This document shows, piece by piece, positions 1 to 8,031 of a stretch of DNA of 14,452 nt. The notes under the pieces were generated by a model that was not told the origin of the DNA, ran no database searches, and saw only the letters and a list, made by a program, of their open reading frames with translations. Numbering within the stretch: position 1 is the first letter of the stretch; every line of letters starts with the position of its first letter. Position numbers and translations under genes: made by a program. Source of the DNA: Brevundimonas sp. UBA5866 (GTDB lineage Bacteria > Pseudomonadota > Alphaproteobacteria > Caulobacterales > Caulobacteraceae). Where the stretch lies: contig NZ_DJFS01000091.1 of the NCBI RefSeq assembly GCF_002432125.1, positions 933 to 15,384 of the forward strand. The letters run 5' to 3'.

Positions 1-2894
1 TTGGCGAACTCGACGATCAGGATGGCGTTCTTGGCCGCCAGACCTACGAGTACGACCAGACCGACCTGGACGAGGATGTTGTTGTCCAGCCCCATCAGGT
101 TCACCCCGATCATGGCCGCAAGGATACACATCGGCACGATCAGGATGACGGCCAGCGGAAGCGTGAAGGCTTCATACTGGGCGGCCAGCACGAGGAAGAC
201 GAAGACCACGGCCAGAATGAAGATGATACCGGCCGAACCGCCCGACGCCTTCTCCTGATAGGCCAGCTCGGTCCACTCATAGCTGAAGCCGTCCGGCAGG
301 GTTTTGCCGGCCAGACCTTCCATGAAGGCCAGCGCCTCGCCCGAGGATACGCCCGGAGCCGGCGAACCCAACAGTTCAGAAGCCGGGAACAGGTTGAAGC
401 GGACAACGCGCGACGGGCCCGAGGACTCGTACAGGTTGGCCACGGCACCCACCGGCACCATCGCGCCCGAGTTGGAGCGGACCTTCAGGTTGGCGATGTC
501 GGCGATGTCGTCGCGGTACATCGGTTCTGCCTGTGCCGTCACGCGGAAGGTGCGGCCCAGATAGTTGAAGTCGTTGACGTAGGCCGAGCCCAGATAGATG
601 CCCAGCGTGCCGAACACCGACGAGGGCTGGACGCCCATCATCAGGGCCTTGTCACGATCGACATCGGCCTGGATGCGCGGCGAGCCGGTGTTGAACATCG
701 AGAACACCTGCTGGACCTGGTCACCGTTCTGGGCGGCGGCACCCATCATGGCGAAGGTCGCGCCTTCGAGAGCCTTGTAACCGGCACCCGTGCGGTCCTG
801 GATCATCATCTTGAAGCCGCCGTTACCCATGCCTTCAACGGCAGGCGGGGCCAGCATGAAGATCTGGGCGTCCTGGATCGAGAACGCCGCACCGGTCAGG
901 GCACCGCCAAGGGCGGCAGCCGTCTGGTCCTTGTTGGGGCGTTCGTCCCAGTGCTTCAGCTTGATGAACATGGTCGCCGAGTTGGACGCCATCGAGAACG
1001 ATGAGCCATCCAGACCGGCAAGGGCCGCAACCTCGTCCACATTCGGATTTTCATTGATGATGGCCAGCGCCTGGTTCAGCACCTGGGTGGTGCGTTCAAG
1101 CGAGGCACCCGAAGGCAGCTGTACGACGCCGATCAGCACGCCCTGGTCCTGATCGGGGATGAAGCCGGTCGGGGTGTCGGTCAGTCGCCAGCCGGTGACG
1201 GCCAGAAGACCGACATAGACGGCCAGAACAACAACCGCCATGCGGACCAGACGTGCGGTCAGATTGCCGAACTTTTCCGACAGCCAGTCAAAGCCAGTGT
1301 TGAACTTGTTGCCGAGCCAGCCGGCACCATAGGCGATGGTGCCCAGAACACCCTTCTTGCGGGTGGCGTGTTCGTCGTGCGCCTTGTGCGGCTTGAGCAG
1401 CAGGGCGGCCATTGCCGGAGACAGGGTCAGTGACAGCAGCAGCGAGATCAGGGTCGAGGACGCGATCGTCACGGCGAACTGGCGATAGAAGATACCCGGA
1501 ATGCCCGGCACGAAGGCGGTCGGCACGAACACGGCGGTCAGCACCAGCGAGATGGCGACCAGAGCGCCCGATACCTCGGCCATCGAGCGGTAGGCGGCTT
1601 CTCGGGGTGTCAGACCCTCGCGTATGTATCGCTCGACGTTCTCGACCACGATGATGGCATCGTCCACAACGATACCCACGGCCAGAACCAGTGCGAACAG
1701 GGACAGCGAGTTGATCGAGTAACCGAGGCCCAGCAGAACCGCGAAGGTCCCCACCAGTGCCACGGGAATGGCGATCACCGGAATGATGGCCGCACGCCAC
1801 GTCTGCAGGAAGACCAGAACGACGATGGCGACAAGGATGACCGCTTCGAAAACGGTTTTGATCACGGCCTCAACCGAGGCCTGAACGAACTCGGTCGGGT
1901 TGTAGGGGACGGTGTAGGAAACGCCGGCAGGGAATTCCTTGGCCAGAGCTTCCATCTCGTTTTTGACCAGTTCGGCCGATTTCAGCGAGTTGGCGCCCGG
2001 TTGCTGGATGATGCCCAGACCGACACCGGCCTTGCCGTCGAAGGTGGCGTTGACGCCATAGTCCTGCGGACCAAGCTCGATACGGGCAACATCCGACAGG
2101 CGCGTCACGCGGCCCTGGGCATCCGAACGGATGACAACCTGACCGAACTCTTCAGGCGTGTTCAGACGGCCCTGAACATCGATCGGGGTCTGGAACGCGG
2201 CAGCACTTTCGGGCGTCGGGGTTGCGCCAAGCGCACCACCTGCGGCCTGGATATTCTGGGCTTGAAGGGCACCGACGATGTCCTGGGCCGACAGATTGCG
2301 GGCAGCCGCCTTGGTCGGGTCGATCCAGATACGCATCGAGTAGTTGCCGCCGCCGAAGACCATGACCGAGCCCACGCCCTCGAGGCGCAGCAGGCGGTCA
2401 CGCACCATCGAGTTGCCGAGATTGCCCAGATAGGTCCGGTCGATGCTCGGGTCGTCAGAGGTCAGGGCAACCAGCATCAGGAAACCGCTGGAGGCCTTGT
2501 TGACGCTGACGCCCGTGCGGCGGACCTCTTCGGGCAGGCGCATCTCGGCTAGCGAGACGCGATTCTGGACCAGAACCTGTGCGGTATCGAGGTCTGTGCC
2601 CGGCTCGAAGGTCACGGTCACGGATACAGCGCCGTCCGCCGTCGAGGACGACGACAGATAGAGCATGCCCTCGACGCCGTTCACCTCCTGCTCGATCGGC
2701 GCGGCGACCGTTTCGGCCAGCGTCTCGGCAGAAGCGCCCGGATAGGCGGTGTTGATGGTGATGGTCGGCGGCGCAATGTCGGGATACTGCGCCAGCGGAA
2801 GGTTCGGATAGGCGAACGCACCCACCAGTGTGATGAAGGTGGCGATAACGATCGCGAAGATCGGCCTATCGATAAAGAAGCGGGAGAAATTCAT
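1..2894 (-). CDS. RND-family multidrug efflux pump, inner-membrane permease (AcrB/HAE1-like), 3' end cut by window edge
   Basis: This is the proton-driven transporter subunit of a tripartite efflux pump that works in the inner membrane with the adaptor encoded just upstream. The reading frame opens at an ATG (2894) and stays open for 964 codons to the window edge. About 80-100 C-terminal residues are missing compared with the roughly 1,040-residue family length. The N-terminus (MNFSRFFIDRPIFAIVIATF) is the typical first membrane segment of HAE1 pumps. The proton-relay pair is visible as VVDDAIIVVENVER with Asp411 and Asp412, and the matching Lys955 lies in AAKNAILIVEFA at the very edge. Two large periplasmic loops separate the membrane blocks, as in AcrB. 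The gene starts 29 nt after the adaptor stop, so the two are probably cotranscribed. Substrates cannot be read from sequence. The Shine-Dalgarno is weak. Confidence 0.95.
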   Translation of the reverse strand, partial: MNFSRFFIDRPIFAIVIATFITLVGAFAYPNLPLAQYPDIAPPTITINTAYPGASAETLAETVAAPIEQEVNGVEGMLYLSSSSTADGAVSVTVTFEPGTDLDTAQVLVQNRVSLAEMRLPEEVRRTGVSVNKASSGFLMLVALTSDDPSIDRTYLGNLGNSMVRDRLLRLEGVGSVMVFGGGNYSMRIWIDPTKAAARNLSAQDIVGALQAQNIQAAGGALGATPTPESAAAFQTPIDVQGRLNTPEEFGQVVIRSDAQGRVTRLSDVARIELGPQDYGVNATFDGKAGVGLGIIQQPGANSLKSAELVKNEMEALAKEFPAGVSYTVPYNPTEFVQASVEAVIKTVFEAVILVAIVVLVFLQTWRAAIIPVIAIPVALVGTFAVLLGLGYSINSLSLFALVLAVGIVVDDAIIVVENVERYIREGLTPREAAYRSMAEVSGALVAISLVLTAVFVPTAFVPGIPGIFYRQFAVTIASSTLISLLLSLTLSPAMAALLLKPHKAHDEHATRKKGVLGTIAYGAGWLGNKFNTGFDWLSEKFGNLTARLVRMAVVVLAVYVGLLAVTGWRLTDTPTGFIPDQDQGVLIGVVQLPSGASLERTTQVLNQALAIINENPNVDEVAALAGLDGSSFSMASNSATMFIKLKHWDERPNKDQTAAALGGALTGAAFSIQDAQIFMLAPPAVEGMGNGGFKMMIQDRTGAGYKALEGATFAMMGAAAQNGDQVQQVFSMFNTGSPRIQADVDRDKALMMGVQPSSVFGTLGIYLGSAYVNDFNYLGRTFRVTAQAEPMYRDDIADIANLKVRSNSGAMVPVGAVANLYESSGPSRVVRFNLFPASELLGSPAPGVSSGEALAFMEGLAGKTLPDGFSYEWTELAYQEKASGGSAGIIFILAVVFVFLVLAAQYEAFTLPLAVILIVPMCILAAMIGVNLMGLDNNILVQVGLVVLVGLAAKNAILIVEFA

Positions 2895-2923
2895 AACGGG
2901 TTTTCCGGCCTATGCCTCTTTCC

Positions 2924-4111
2924 TCAACCTGCGTTGACGAAGGTGGCGGAGGAGGCCGTCGACGCAGCTGTCGTCGGGGCCGGGTTGGCCGCAGCATCCG
3001 AAGGCTTGATCTCGCCGTTCTGGGCGGTGACCTTCTGGCCCGGACGGGCGCGTTGCTGGCCGTTGATGATGACGCGGTCGTCGGCCACGAGACCCGTGCG
3101 GATGACGCGAAGGCCGTTGACGACAGGTCCGGTCTGGACCGGCTTGGCACCGACCGTGCCGTCCTTGGCCACGACGAGGACCATGCGGCGCGGGCCGTCA
3201 GAGATGATCGCCGAATCCGGCACCAGCATGGCTTGATACTCGGCAGCACCGGCCAGTTGGGCGTGACCGAACATGCCCGGCTTCAGGAAGCCGTTGGCGT
3301 TCGGAATGATGGCGCGAAGACGGATGGTGCCCGAGGCCGGATCGATGGCGTTGTCGGTAAAGTCCAGCGTACCGGCGTGGGTGAACTCGGCCTCGTCCTG
3401 CAGGCGTACCTTGATCGGCACAGCGCCCTTGGCGGCTTCGCGCTGGTATCTCAGAGCCGTGGCTTCGGAGCCGTCGAACACGAAGTAGATCGGCGAGGAC
3501 GAGACGATCGTCGTCAGGATGTCGCCCATCGAAGAGCCGCCTGCGATCAGGTTGCCCGGATCGACACGGCGGTCCGATATGTGGCCCGAGATCGGAGCGG
3601 TCACGCGCGTGAATTCCAGGTCCAGCGAGCGGGCGCGAATATTGGCATTGGCCGCTGCGACAGCGGCTTCGGCGGTCTGGACCGCGGCCTTCTTGGCGTC
3701 GAACTCGGCCTGGGATACCGCCTGCGAGGCCAGGAGGCCTTCGGCGCGGGCGAGGTCGGCACGGGCCAGACCCAGCTGGGCCTGCGCTTGGGATAGCTGG
3801 GCGCGGGCCGAGGCCAGAGCCGACTGTGCCGGTCGTTGGTCAAGGGTGAACAGCAGCTGGCCCTGACGGACGTAGTCGCCATCCTTGAAGTGGACCGACT
3901 GGATATAGCCGCCGACGCGGGCGCGGACGTCCACGCTGCGGGTGGCTTCGAAACGGCCGGTAAACTGATCCCAGTCCACCACAGCCTTCGACAGAGGAGT
4001 GGCAACCGTTACAGGCGGGGCACCTTGTTCGGGGGCTTGTTCGCCCTTCGAGCAGCCATAGAGGGCAGCCGCCATTAAGACGGACGCGGCCGCAATCTTC
4101 ACCGTGCGCAT
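2924..4111 (-). CDS. RND efflux membrane-fusion (periplasmic adaptor) lipoprotein, AcrA-like
   Basis: This 395-residue adaptor would link the RND pump to an outer-membrane channel. The N-terminus is a lipoprotein signal: a basic start, a hydrophobic stretch and a lipobox LYGC with Cys20 as the lipidation site. A lipoyl/barrel-sandwich half-motif (VHFKDGDYVRQGQLLFTLD) comes at roughly residues 73-92. An Ala/Gln/Glu-rich alpha-hairpin coiled coil follows at about 93-165. The second lipoyl half (VTAPISGHISDRRVDPGNLI) comes next, then the beta-barrel and membrane-proximal domains. The C-terminal tail is low-complexity, rich in Ala, Ser and Thr. The start is supported by AGGAG 9 nt upstream. It is the first gene of the pump operon and lies divergent to the TetR-type gene, whose product probably represses it. 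No outer-membrane factor gene is in the window. Confidence 0.95.
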   Translation of the reverse strand: MRTVKIAAASVLMAAALYGCSKGEQAPEQGAPPVTVATPLSKAVVDWDQFTGRFEATRSVDVRARVGGYIQSVHFKDGDYVRQGQLLFTLDQRPAQSALASARAQLSQAQAQLGLARADLARAEGLLASQAVSQAEFDAKKAAVQTAEAAVAAANANIRARSLDLEFTRVTAPISGHISDRRVDPGNLIAGGSSMGDILTTIVSSSPIYFVFDGSEATALRYQREAAKGAVPIKVRLQDEAEFTHAGTLDFTDNAIDPASGTIRLRAIIPNANGFLKPGMFGHAQLAGAAEYQAMLVPDSAIISDGPRRMVLVVAKDGTVGAKPVQTGPVVNGLRVIRTGLVADDRVIINGQQRARPGQKVTAQNGEIKPSDAAANPAPTTAASTASSATFVNAG

Positions 4112-4178
4112 AGGCGCATTCTCCTGGGATCTGAAAAAGTATCGAAGACTGTAACGCGCGAAAAAGGGGGAGGCGCCC

Positions 4179-4196
4179 AGTCAACCTGTGTGGACT
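4179..4196. promoter_or_regulatory. Imperfect operator-like inverted repeat (second copy)
   Basis: AGTCAAC-CTGT-GTGGACT is a 7-4-7 inverted repeat with one mismatch. It has the same half-site core (GTCAAC/GTTGAC) and the same 4-nt spacer as the perfect palindrome at 4219-4236. Its centre is exactly 40 bp from that of the other copy. It lies upstream of the adaptor gene, where a repressor would block leftward transcription. The TetR-type product is the obvious candidate ligand, by inference. Confidence 0.6.
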
Positions 4197-4218
4197 TAAA
4201 GACCCAAGATAGGCTACT

Positions 4219-4236
4219 TGTCAACGGCTGTTGACA
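4219..4236. promoter_or_regulatory. Perfect palindromic operator between the divergent efflux operon and tetR-type gene
   Basis: TGTCAACGGCTGTTGACA is a perfect 7-bp inverted repeat with a 4-nt centre, lying in the 159-bp divergent intergenic region 34 bp before the regulator's ATG. Size and placement fit a TetR-family operator that controls both directions. Each half contains TTGACA, a -35-like hexamer reading outward on each strand, so a bound repressor could cover -35 elements. I could not identify convincing -10 boxes at standard spacing. Confidence 0.75.
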
Positions 4237-4270
4237 TAGCCATACTCGCGGCAAGGTTTTTTGGAGAGTG

Positions 4271-4873
4271 ATGTTCGTGTCAGTTCGCGAGAGCCATAGG
4301 CCGCGCAATGCGGTGGCGACGCGCCAAGCGATACTCGATGTCGCGAAGGAGCGTTTCATAGCGCACAGCTATGATGATGTAGGTATACGCGACATCGCCC
4401 GCGAGGTCGGTGTCGATGCCGCGCTGGTGTCGCGTTACTTCGGTTCCAAGGAAGACCTGTTCAACGAGGCTCTCGACAGCTGCAAAGGTGGCCCAGAGCT
4501 TTGGGAAGGCGACCGCAGCACCTTCGGACTGCGCATCGCGCGCGAAATCGTAAATGGCGAGTTCGACTGTCCGCGACACAGCACCTCGACCAACCGCCTC
4601 GCCGGATTGCTGATGCTGCTGCGATCCATCGGTTCGGCCAAAGCGATGGAAATGGTCCAGCGTAACAGCAATGAACGCTTTTTTGGCCCACTGACGGAAT
4701 GGATCGGTGGATCGAACGCCCATATTCGCGCCCGTCTGGTGGCGGGGCTGATCATGGGCATGGCTGTCAGCCGTGAACTTGCCGACGGTTTCTCCAGCCT
4801 TGGCACCGAAGATCTTGAGGAACTGGCCCAGAGTATGGGCAAGACGCTTCAGTCTCTGGTCGACGGACATTAA
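4271..4873 (+). CDS. TetR/AcrR-family transcriptional regulator of the divergent efflux operon
   Basis: A 200-residue one-component regulator. Residues about 14-63 are the TetR helix-turn-helix: a first helix (ATRQAILDVAKERF), then the recognition unit DVGIRDIAREVGVDAALVSRYFGSKEDLF, whose YFGSKEDLF end is the family hallmark. The C-terminal two-thirds is an alpha-helical ligand and dimer domain with no fold-specific motif I recognise. Its divergent position next to an adaptor-RND pair and the two palindromes between them suggest that it represses the pump and itself until a substrate binds. I chose ATG 4271 because GGAG lies 4 nt before it; a GTG at 4268 is directly adjacent and would add one residue. 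Its stop codon runs into a shared terminator. Confidence 0.93.
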   Translation: MFVSVRESHRPRNAVATRQAILDVAKERFIAHSYDDVGIRDIAREVGVDAALVSRYFGSKEDLFNEALDSCKGGPELWEGDRSTFGLRIAREIVNGEFDCPRHSTSTNRLAGLLMLLRSIGSAKAMEMVQRNSNERFFGPLTEWIGGSNAHIRARLVAGLIMGMAVSRELADGFSSLGTEDLEELAQSMGKTLQSLVDGH

Positions 4874-4901
4874 AAAGGCGGGCTGTGCGGCCCGCCTTTT
4901 T
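4872..4901. terminator. Bidirectional intrinsic terminator between tetR-type gene and leuB
   Basis: The 7-bp stem GGCGGGC/GCCCGCC closes a 6-nt loop and is flanked by five A's on the left and five T's on the right. It therefore works as a rho-independent terminator on either strand. The A tract overlaps the TAA stop of the plus-strand regulator. On the minus strand the hairpin starts 19 nt after the leuB stop. It ends both convergent transcription units. Confidence 0.9.
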
Positions 4902-4919
4902 CGTTGCCCATAGCGTCTT

Positions 4920-6020
4920 CTAAGCCCAGTGCATCGGCACGTGGCGGGCCGCCGCCCAGTGGATGGCGCGGATGGCATCGACCACGGCGCGCGTGGCGGC
5001 CTCGGTGCCCAGTTCGCCGCCCAGATCGCGGGTGACCTGATTGGACGCCTGAACGGCGGCCACGGCGGCCTCGATGGAGCAGGCTTCGTCTTCCAGCTTG
5101 AAGCTGTGGCGCAGCATCATGGCCGCCGACAGGATGGTGCCGATGGGGTTGGCCCTGTCTTGGCCTGCGATGTCCGGTGCAGAGCCGTGGATCGGCTCGA
5201 ACAGGCCCGGACCCTCGGCTCCCTGCGATGCCGAAGGCAACAGGCCGATTGAACCGCCCAGCACCGAGATCTCGTCCGACAGGATGTCGCCGAACATGTT
5301 CTCGGTCAGGATGACGTCATAGTCGCGCGGGCGCTGGATCAGGTGCATGGCCATTGAATCGACAAGGGCGTGCTCCAGCGTGATGTCGGGGAATTCCTCG
5401 GCGTGGATGCGGGTGACGGTTTCGCGCCACAGACGCGAGGTTTCCATCACATTGGCCTTGTCGACCGAGGTGACCTTGCCACGGCGCTGTTCGGCGGCCT
5501 TGAAGGCGGCGCGGGTCACGCGCTCGATCTCGGCCACCGTATAGGTGCACAGGTCCGAGGCCGAGGTGTCGGTGCGGGTGCGCTCGCCGAAATAGACGCC
5601 GCCGGTCAGCTCGCGGAAGACCAGCAGATCGACGCCCTCGACGATCTCGCGTTTCAGCGGCGAACGGTGGGCCAGAGCGGGCGAGACCTGCAGCGGGCGC
5701 AGGTTGGCGAACAGGCCCATTTCTTTGCGTATGGTCAGCAGGCCCTGTTCGGGGCGCACCGGCTTGCCGTCATATTTGGGATCACCGACCGCGCCCAGCA
5801 GCACGGCATCGGCGGCCACACAGGCGTTGCGTGTGTCATCCGGCAGGGGCGAGCCCGTCGCATCGATGGCCGCGCCGCCGATCAGGTGCTCGGTGAAGTC
5901 AAAGCGGTGGCCATAGATGTCCCCGATGCAGGTCAGGACGCGCTGGGCGGCCTTGGTCACTTCGGGGCCGACGCCATCGCCCGGCAGGACGACGATGTTA
6001 AAGGTGCGTTTCTCGCTCAT
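4920..6020 (-). CDS. leuB: 3-isopropylmalate dehydrogenase
   Basis: Catalyses the NAD-dependent oxidative decarboxylation of 3-isopropylmalate to 2-oxoisocaproate in leucine synthesis; cytoplasmic. The 366 residues begin with the dehydrogenase fold motif VLPGDGVGPEV. Substrate and catalytic residues are visible: Arg98 and Arg108 (LLTIRKEMGLFANLRP), Arg136, Tyr143 (GGVYFGE), Lys188 (VDKANV), Asp221, and the metal-binding Asp245 and Asp249 inside the family signature NMFGDILSDEISVLGGSIGL. The nucleotide-binding segment HGSAPDIAG is present. It carries a somewhat longer C-terminal tail (HWAAARHVPMHWA) than most homologues I recall. The ATG overlaps the leuD stop in an ATGA, with GGAG 8 nt upstream, so translation is coupled. 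It is the last gene of the operon. Confidence 0.97.
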   Translation of the reverse strand: MSEKRTFNIVVLPGDGVGPEVTKAAQRVLTCIGDIYGHRFDFTEHLIGGAAIDATGSPLPDDTRNACVAADAVLLGAVGDPKYDGKPVRPEQGLLTIRKEMGLFANLRPLQVSPALAHRSPLKREIVEGVDLLVFRELTGGVYFGERTRTDTSASDLCTYTVAEIERVTRAAFKAAEQRRGKVTSVDKANVMETSRLWRETVTRIHAEEFPDITLEHALVDSMAMHLIQRPRDYDVILTENMFGDILSDEISVLGGSIGLLPSASQGAEGPGLFEPIHGSAPDIAGQDRANPIGTILSAAMMLRHSFKLEDEACSIEAAVAAVQASNQVTRDLGGELGTEAATRAVVDAIRAIHWAAARHVPMHWA

Positions 6021-6616
6021 CGTGCGATCTCCGGTTGGGGGTCATTGCGGGTGGCCTCGAAGGCCGAAATGTTTTCATCGCGGGCCAGCAGCCAGCCGAG
6101 GGTGTCGACACCGTCGATCAGGCACTGGCGAGCGAAGGCATCGACCTTGAAGGCCACCGGCTCGGCATTGCCGCGCTGGATGCGGTTGTTTTCCAGATCG
6201 ATGGTGACGGGCTGGTCCTGATGCTGGGCCAGATCGTCCCAGACTTGTTGGCTGACCACGATCGGCAGCAGACCGTTCTTCAGCGCGTTGGAGGTGAAGA
6301 TGTCGGCGATCTCGGTCGAGATGACGACGCGGAAACCGTAATCCAGCAAGGCCCACGGCGCATGCTCGCGCGAGGAGCCGCAGGCGAAGTTCGGCCCGCC
6401 CAGCAGGATACGGTGCTCGGCGGGATCGATCCGGTTCAGGATGGCCTCGGGCTTGCGCGAGCCATCGGCTTCATAGCGCCAGTCGTAGAAGGCCTGATCG
6501 CCCAGACCATCGCGGGTCGTTGTGGTCAGGAAGCGGGCGGGAATGATCTGGTCGGTGTCGATATTGGCCTGCGACAGGACCACGACCTTGGAGGTCAGCG
6601 TCTTGAACGGTTCCAT
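6017..6616 (-). CDS. leuD: 3-isopropylmalate dehydratase, small subunit
   Basis: Small (swivel-domain) subunit of isopropylmalate isomerase, which pairs with LeuC to convert 2-isopropylmalate into 3-isopropylmalate. It has 199 residues, the usual bacterial length. The N-terminal ANIDTDQIIPARFL motif and the substrate-contacting loop GPNFACGSSREHAPWAL (residues 74-90) are diagnostic. The ATG at 6616 shares its A with the TAA stop of leuC (TAATG), and GAGGAGG lies 7 nt upstream inside leuC, so the subunits are translationally coupled. The frame is open further upstream, but that part overlaps leuC out of frame and is not coding. The 3' end overlaps leuB by 4 nt. Confidence 0.97.
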   Translation of the reverse strand: MEPFKTLTSKVVVLSQANIDTDQIIPARFLTTTTRDGLGDQAFYDWRYEADGSRKPEAILNRIDPAEHRILLGGPNFACGSSREHAPWALLDYGFRVVISTEIADIFTSNALKNGLLPIVVSQQVWDDLAQHQDQPVTIDLENNRIQRGNAEPVAFKVDAFARQCLIDGVDTLGWLLARDENISAFEATRNDPQPEIAR

Positions 6617-8031
6617 TATGCGGCCTCCTCGACCAGAACGGGATAGTCGCGCGGATCGGCCAGATGTCCGGCCACGGCGCTGGCGGCGGCGGTGGCGGGG
6701 CTGGCCAGAATAGTGCGGGCACCCTTGCCCTGACGGCCCTCGAAATTGCGGTTGGAGGTCGAGACGCACAGCTGGCCCTCGCACACCACATCGCCGTTCA
6801 TGGCAATGCACATCGAACAGCCGGGGATGCGCCATTCGGCGCCGGCGGCGGTGATGATCTTGTGCAGGTCCTCGGCCTCGGCCTGTTGGCGCACGGCTTC
6901 CGAGCCGGGGACGACCAGCATGCGGACACCGTCGGCGACCTTGCGGCCTTTCAGTATGTCCGCCACCACGCGCATGTCGGGCAGGCGGCCATTGGTGCAG
7001 GAGCCGACGAAGACCACATCGACCTTTTCCTTGGTCGTCACCTCGCCAGCAGTGAAACCCATATAGGCCAGAGCCTTGGCATCGGATTCCGACTGCGGTT
7101 GCGGGGCGGGGGTGCCGATGGGGGCGGCGGCGTCGGGGGTGGTGCCCCACGTGGCCATCGGGCGGATGGCGGAACCGTCCAGACGCACTTCCTTGTCGAA
7201 GACCGCACCTTCGTCGGTGGCCAGCGACAGCCAGTCCTTGGCGGCGGCCTCATAGTCGGCGGGCACATATTTGCGGCCGCGCAGCCAGTCGATGGTTGTC
7301 TGGTCCGGCGCGATCATGCCCGCACGGGCACCGGCCTCGATCGACATGTTGCACAGGGTCATACGCCCTTCCATGTCCAGCGAGCGGATGGCCGAGCCAG
7401 CGTATTCGATGACATATCCGGTGCCGCCGCCAAAGCCGATCTCGGCGATGATGGCCAGAGCCACATCCTTGCCCGAGACGCCGGGTTGCAGTTCACCGTC
7501 CACGGTCACGCGCAGGGTCTTGGCGCGGCGTTGCAGCAGGCATTGGGTGGCCAGAACGTGCCCCACTTCCGAGGTGCCGATGCCAAAGGCCAGAGCGCCG
7601 AACGCGCCGTGGGTGGCGGTGTGGCTGTCGCCGCAGACGACCGTCATACCCGGCTGGGTCAGGCCCTGTTCCGGCCCCATGACGTGAACCACGCCGCGTT
7701 GGTCGCTGTCCCATCCGGCCAGTTCGATGCCGAAGCGCTTGGTGTTGGCTTCCAGCGTCTCGACCTGTTTCCTGGCCTGTTCGGTGACATAGGGGCGCTG
7801 GCCATCCGGTCCTGCTGGCAGGGTGGGGGTGGAGTGGTCCAGCGTCGCAAAGGTGCGGTCCGGACGGCGCACCTTAAGGCCGCGCGCGTCCAGTTCGGCA
7901 AAGGCCTGGGGAGAGGTGACCTCGTGGACCAGATGCAGGTCCACATACATCACGCCCGGTGTGGCGTCGGTCTCGGGGACGACGACGTGACGCTCCCACA
8001 CCTTTTCATAGAGCGTCTTAGGCTGGCTCAT
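6616..8031 (-). CDS. leuC: 3-isopropylmalate dehydratase, large subunit
   Basis: Iron-sulfur subunit of isopropylmalate isomerase, an aconitase-family enzyme. It has 471 residues, full length for the bacterial type. The three [4Fe-4S] ligands are visible as Cys345 in GSCTNGR and Cys405/Cys408 in PGCSMC. Other family motifs are VCGDSHTATHGAFGALAFGIGTSEV and STSNRNFEGRQG. The segment before the last motif reads EGQLCV, where many homologues I recall have GERCA. I chose the ATG at 8031 because AAGGAG lies 7-8 nt before it and the N-terminus then aligns with the family (TLYEKVWERHVV). An upstream in-frame start at 8115 would give 28 low-complexity residues inside ilvE. The gene overlaps the end of ilvE by 14 nt. 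Confidence 0.97.
   Translation of the reverse strand: MSQPKTLYEKVWERHVVVPETDATPGVMYVDLHLVHEVTSPQAFAELDARGLKVRRPDRTFATLDHSTPTLPAGPDGQRPYVTEQARKQVETLEANTKRFGIELAGWDSDQRGVVHVMGPEQGLTQPGMTVVCGDSHTATHGAFGALAFGIGTSEVGHVLATQCLLQRRAKTLRVTVDGELQPGVSGKDVALAIIAEIGFGGGTGYVIEYAGSAIRSLDMEGRMTLCNMSIEAGARAGMIAPDQTTIDWLRGRKYVPADYEAAAKDWLSLATDEGAVFDKEVRLDGSAIRPMATWGTTPDAAAPIGTPAPQPQSESDAKALAYMGFTAGEVTTKEKVDVVFVGSCTNGRLPDMRVVADILKGRKVADGVRMLVVPGSEAVRQQAEAEDLHKIITAAGAEWRIPGCSMCIAMNGDVVCEGQLCVSTSNRNFEGRQGKGARTILASPATAAASAVAGHLADPRDYPVLVEEAA

Noticed and set aside
1..2894. Possible frameshift in the RND pump gene, because shorter ORFs appear in other frames
   Set aside because: The frame from ATG 2894 stays open to the edge and carries pump motifs at both ends (MNFSRFFIDRP and AKNAILIVEFA). 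The other frames are shadows.
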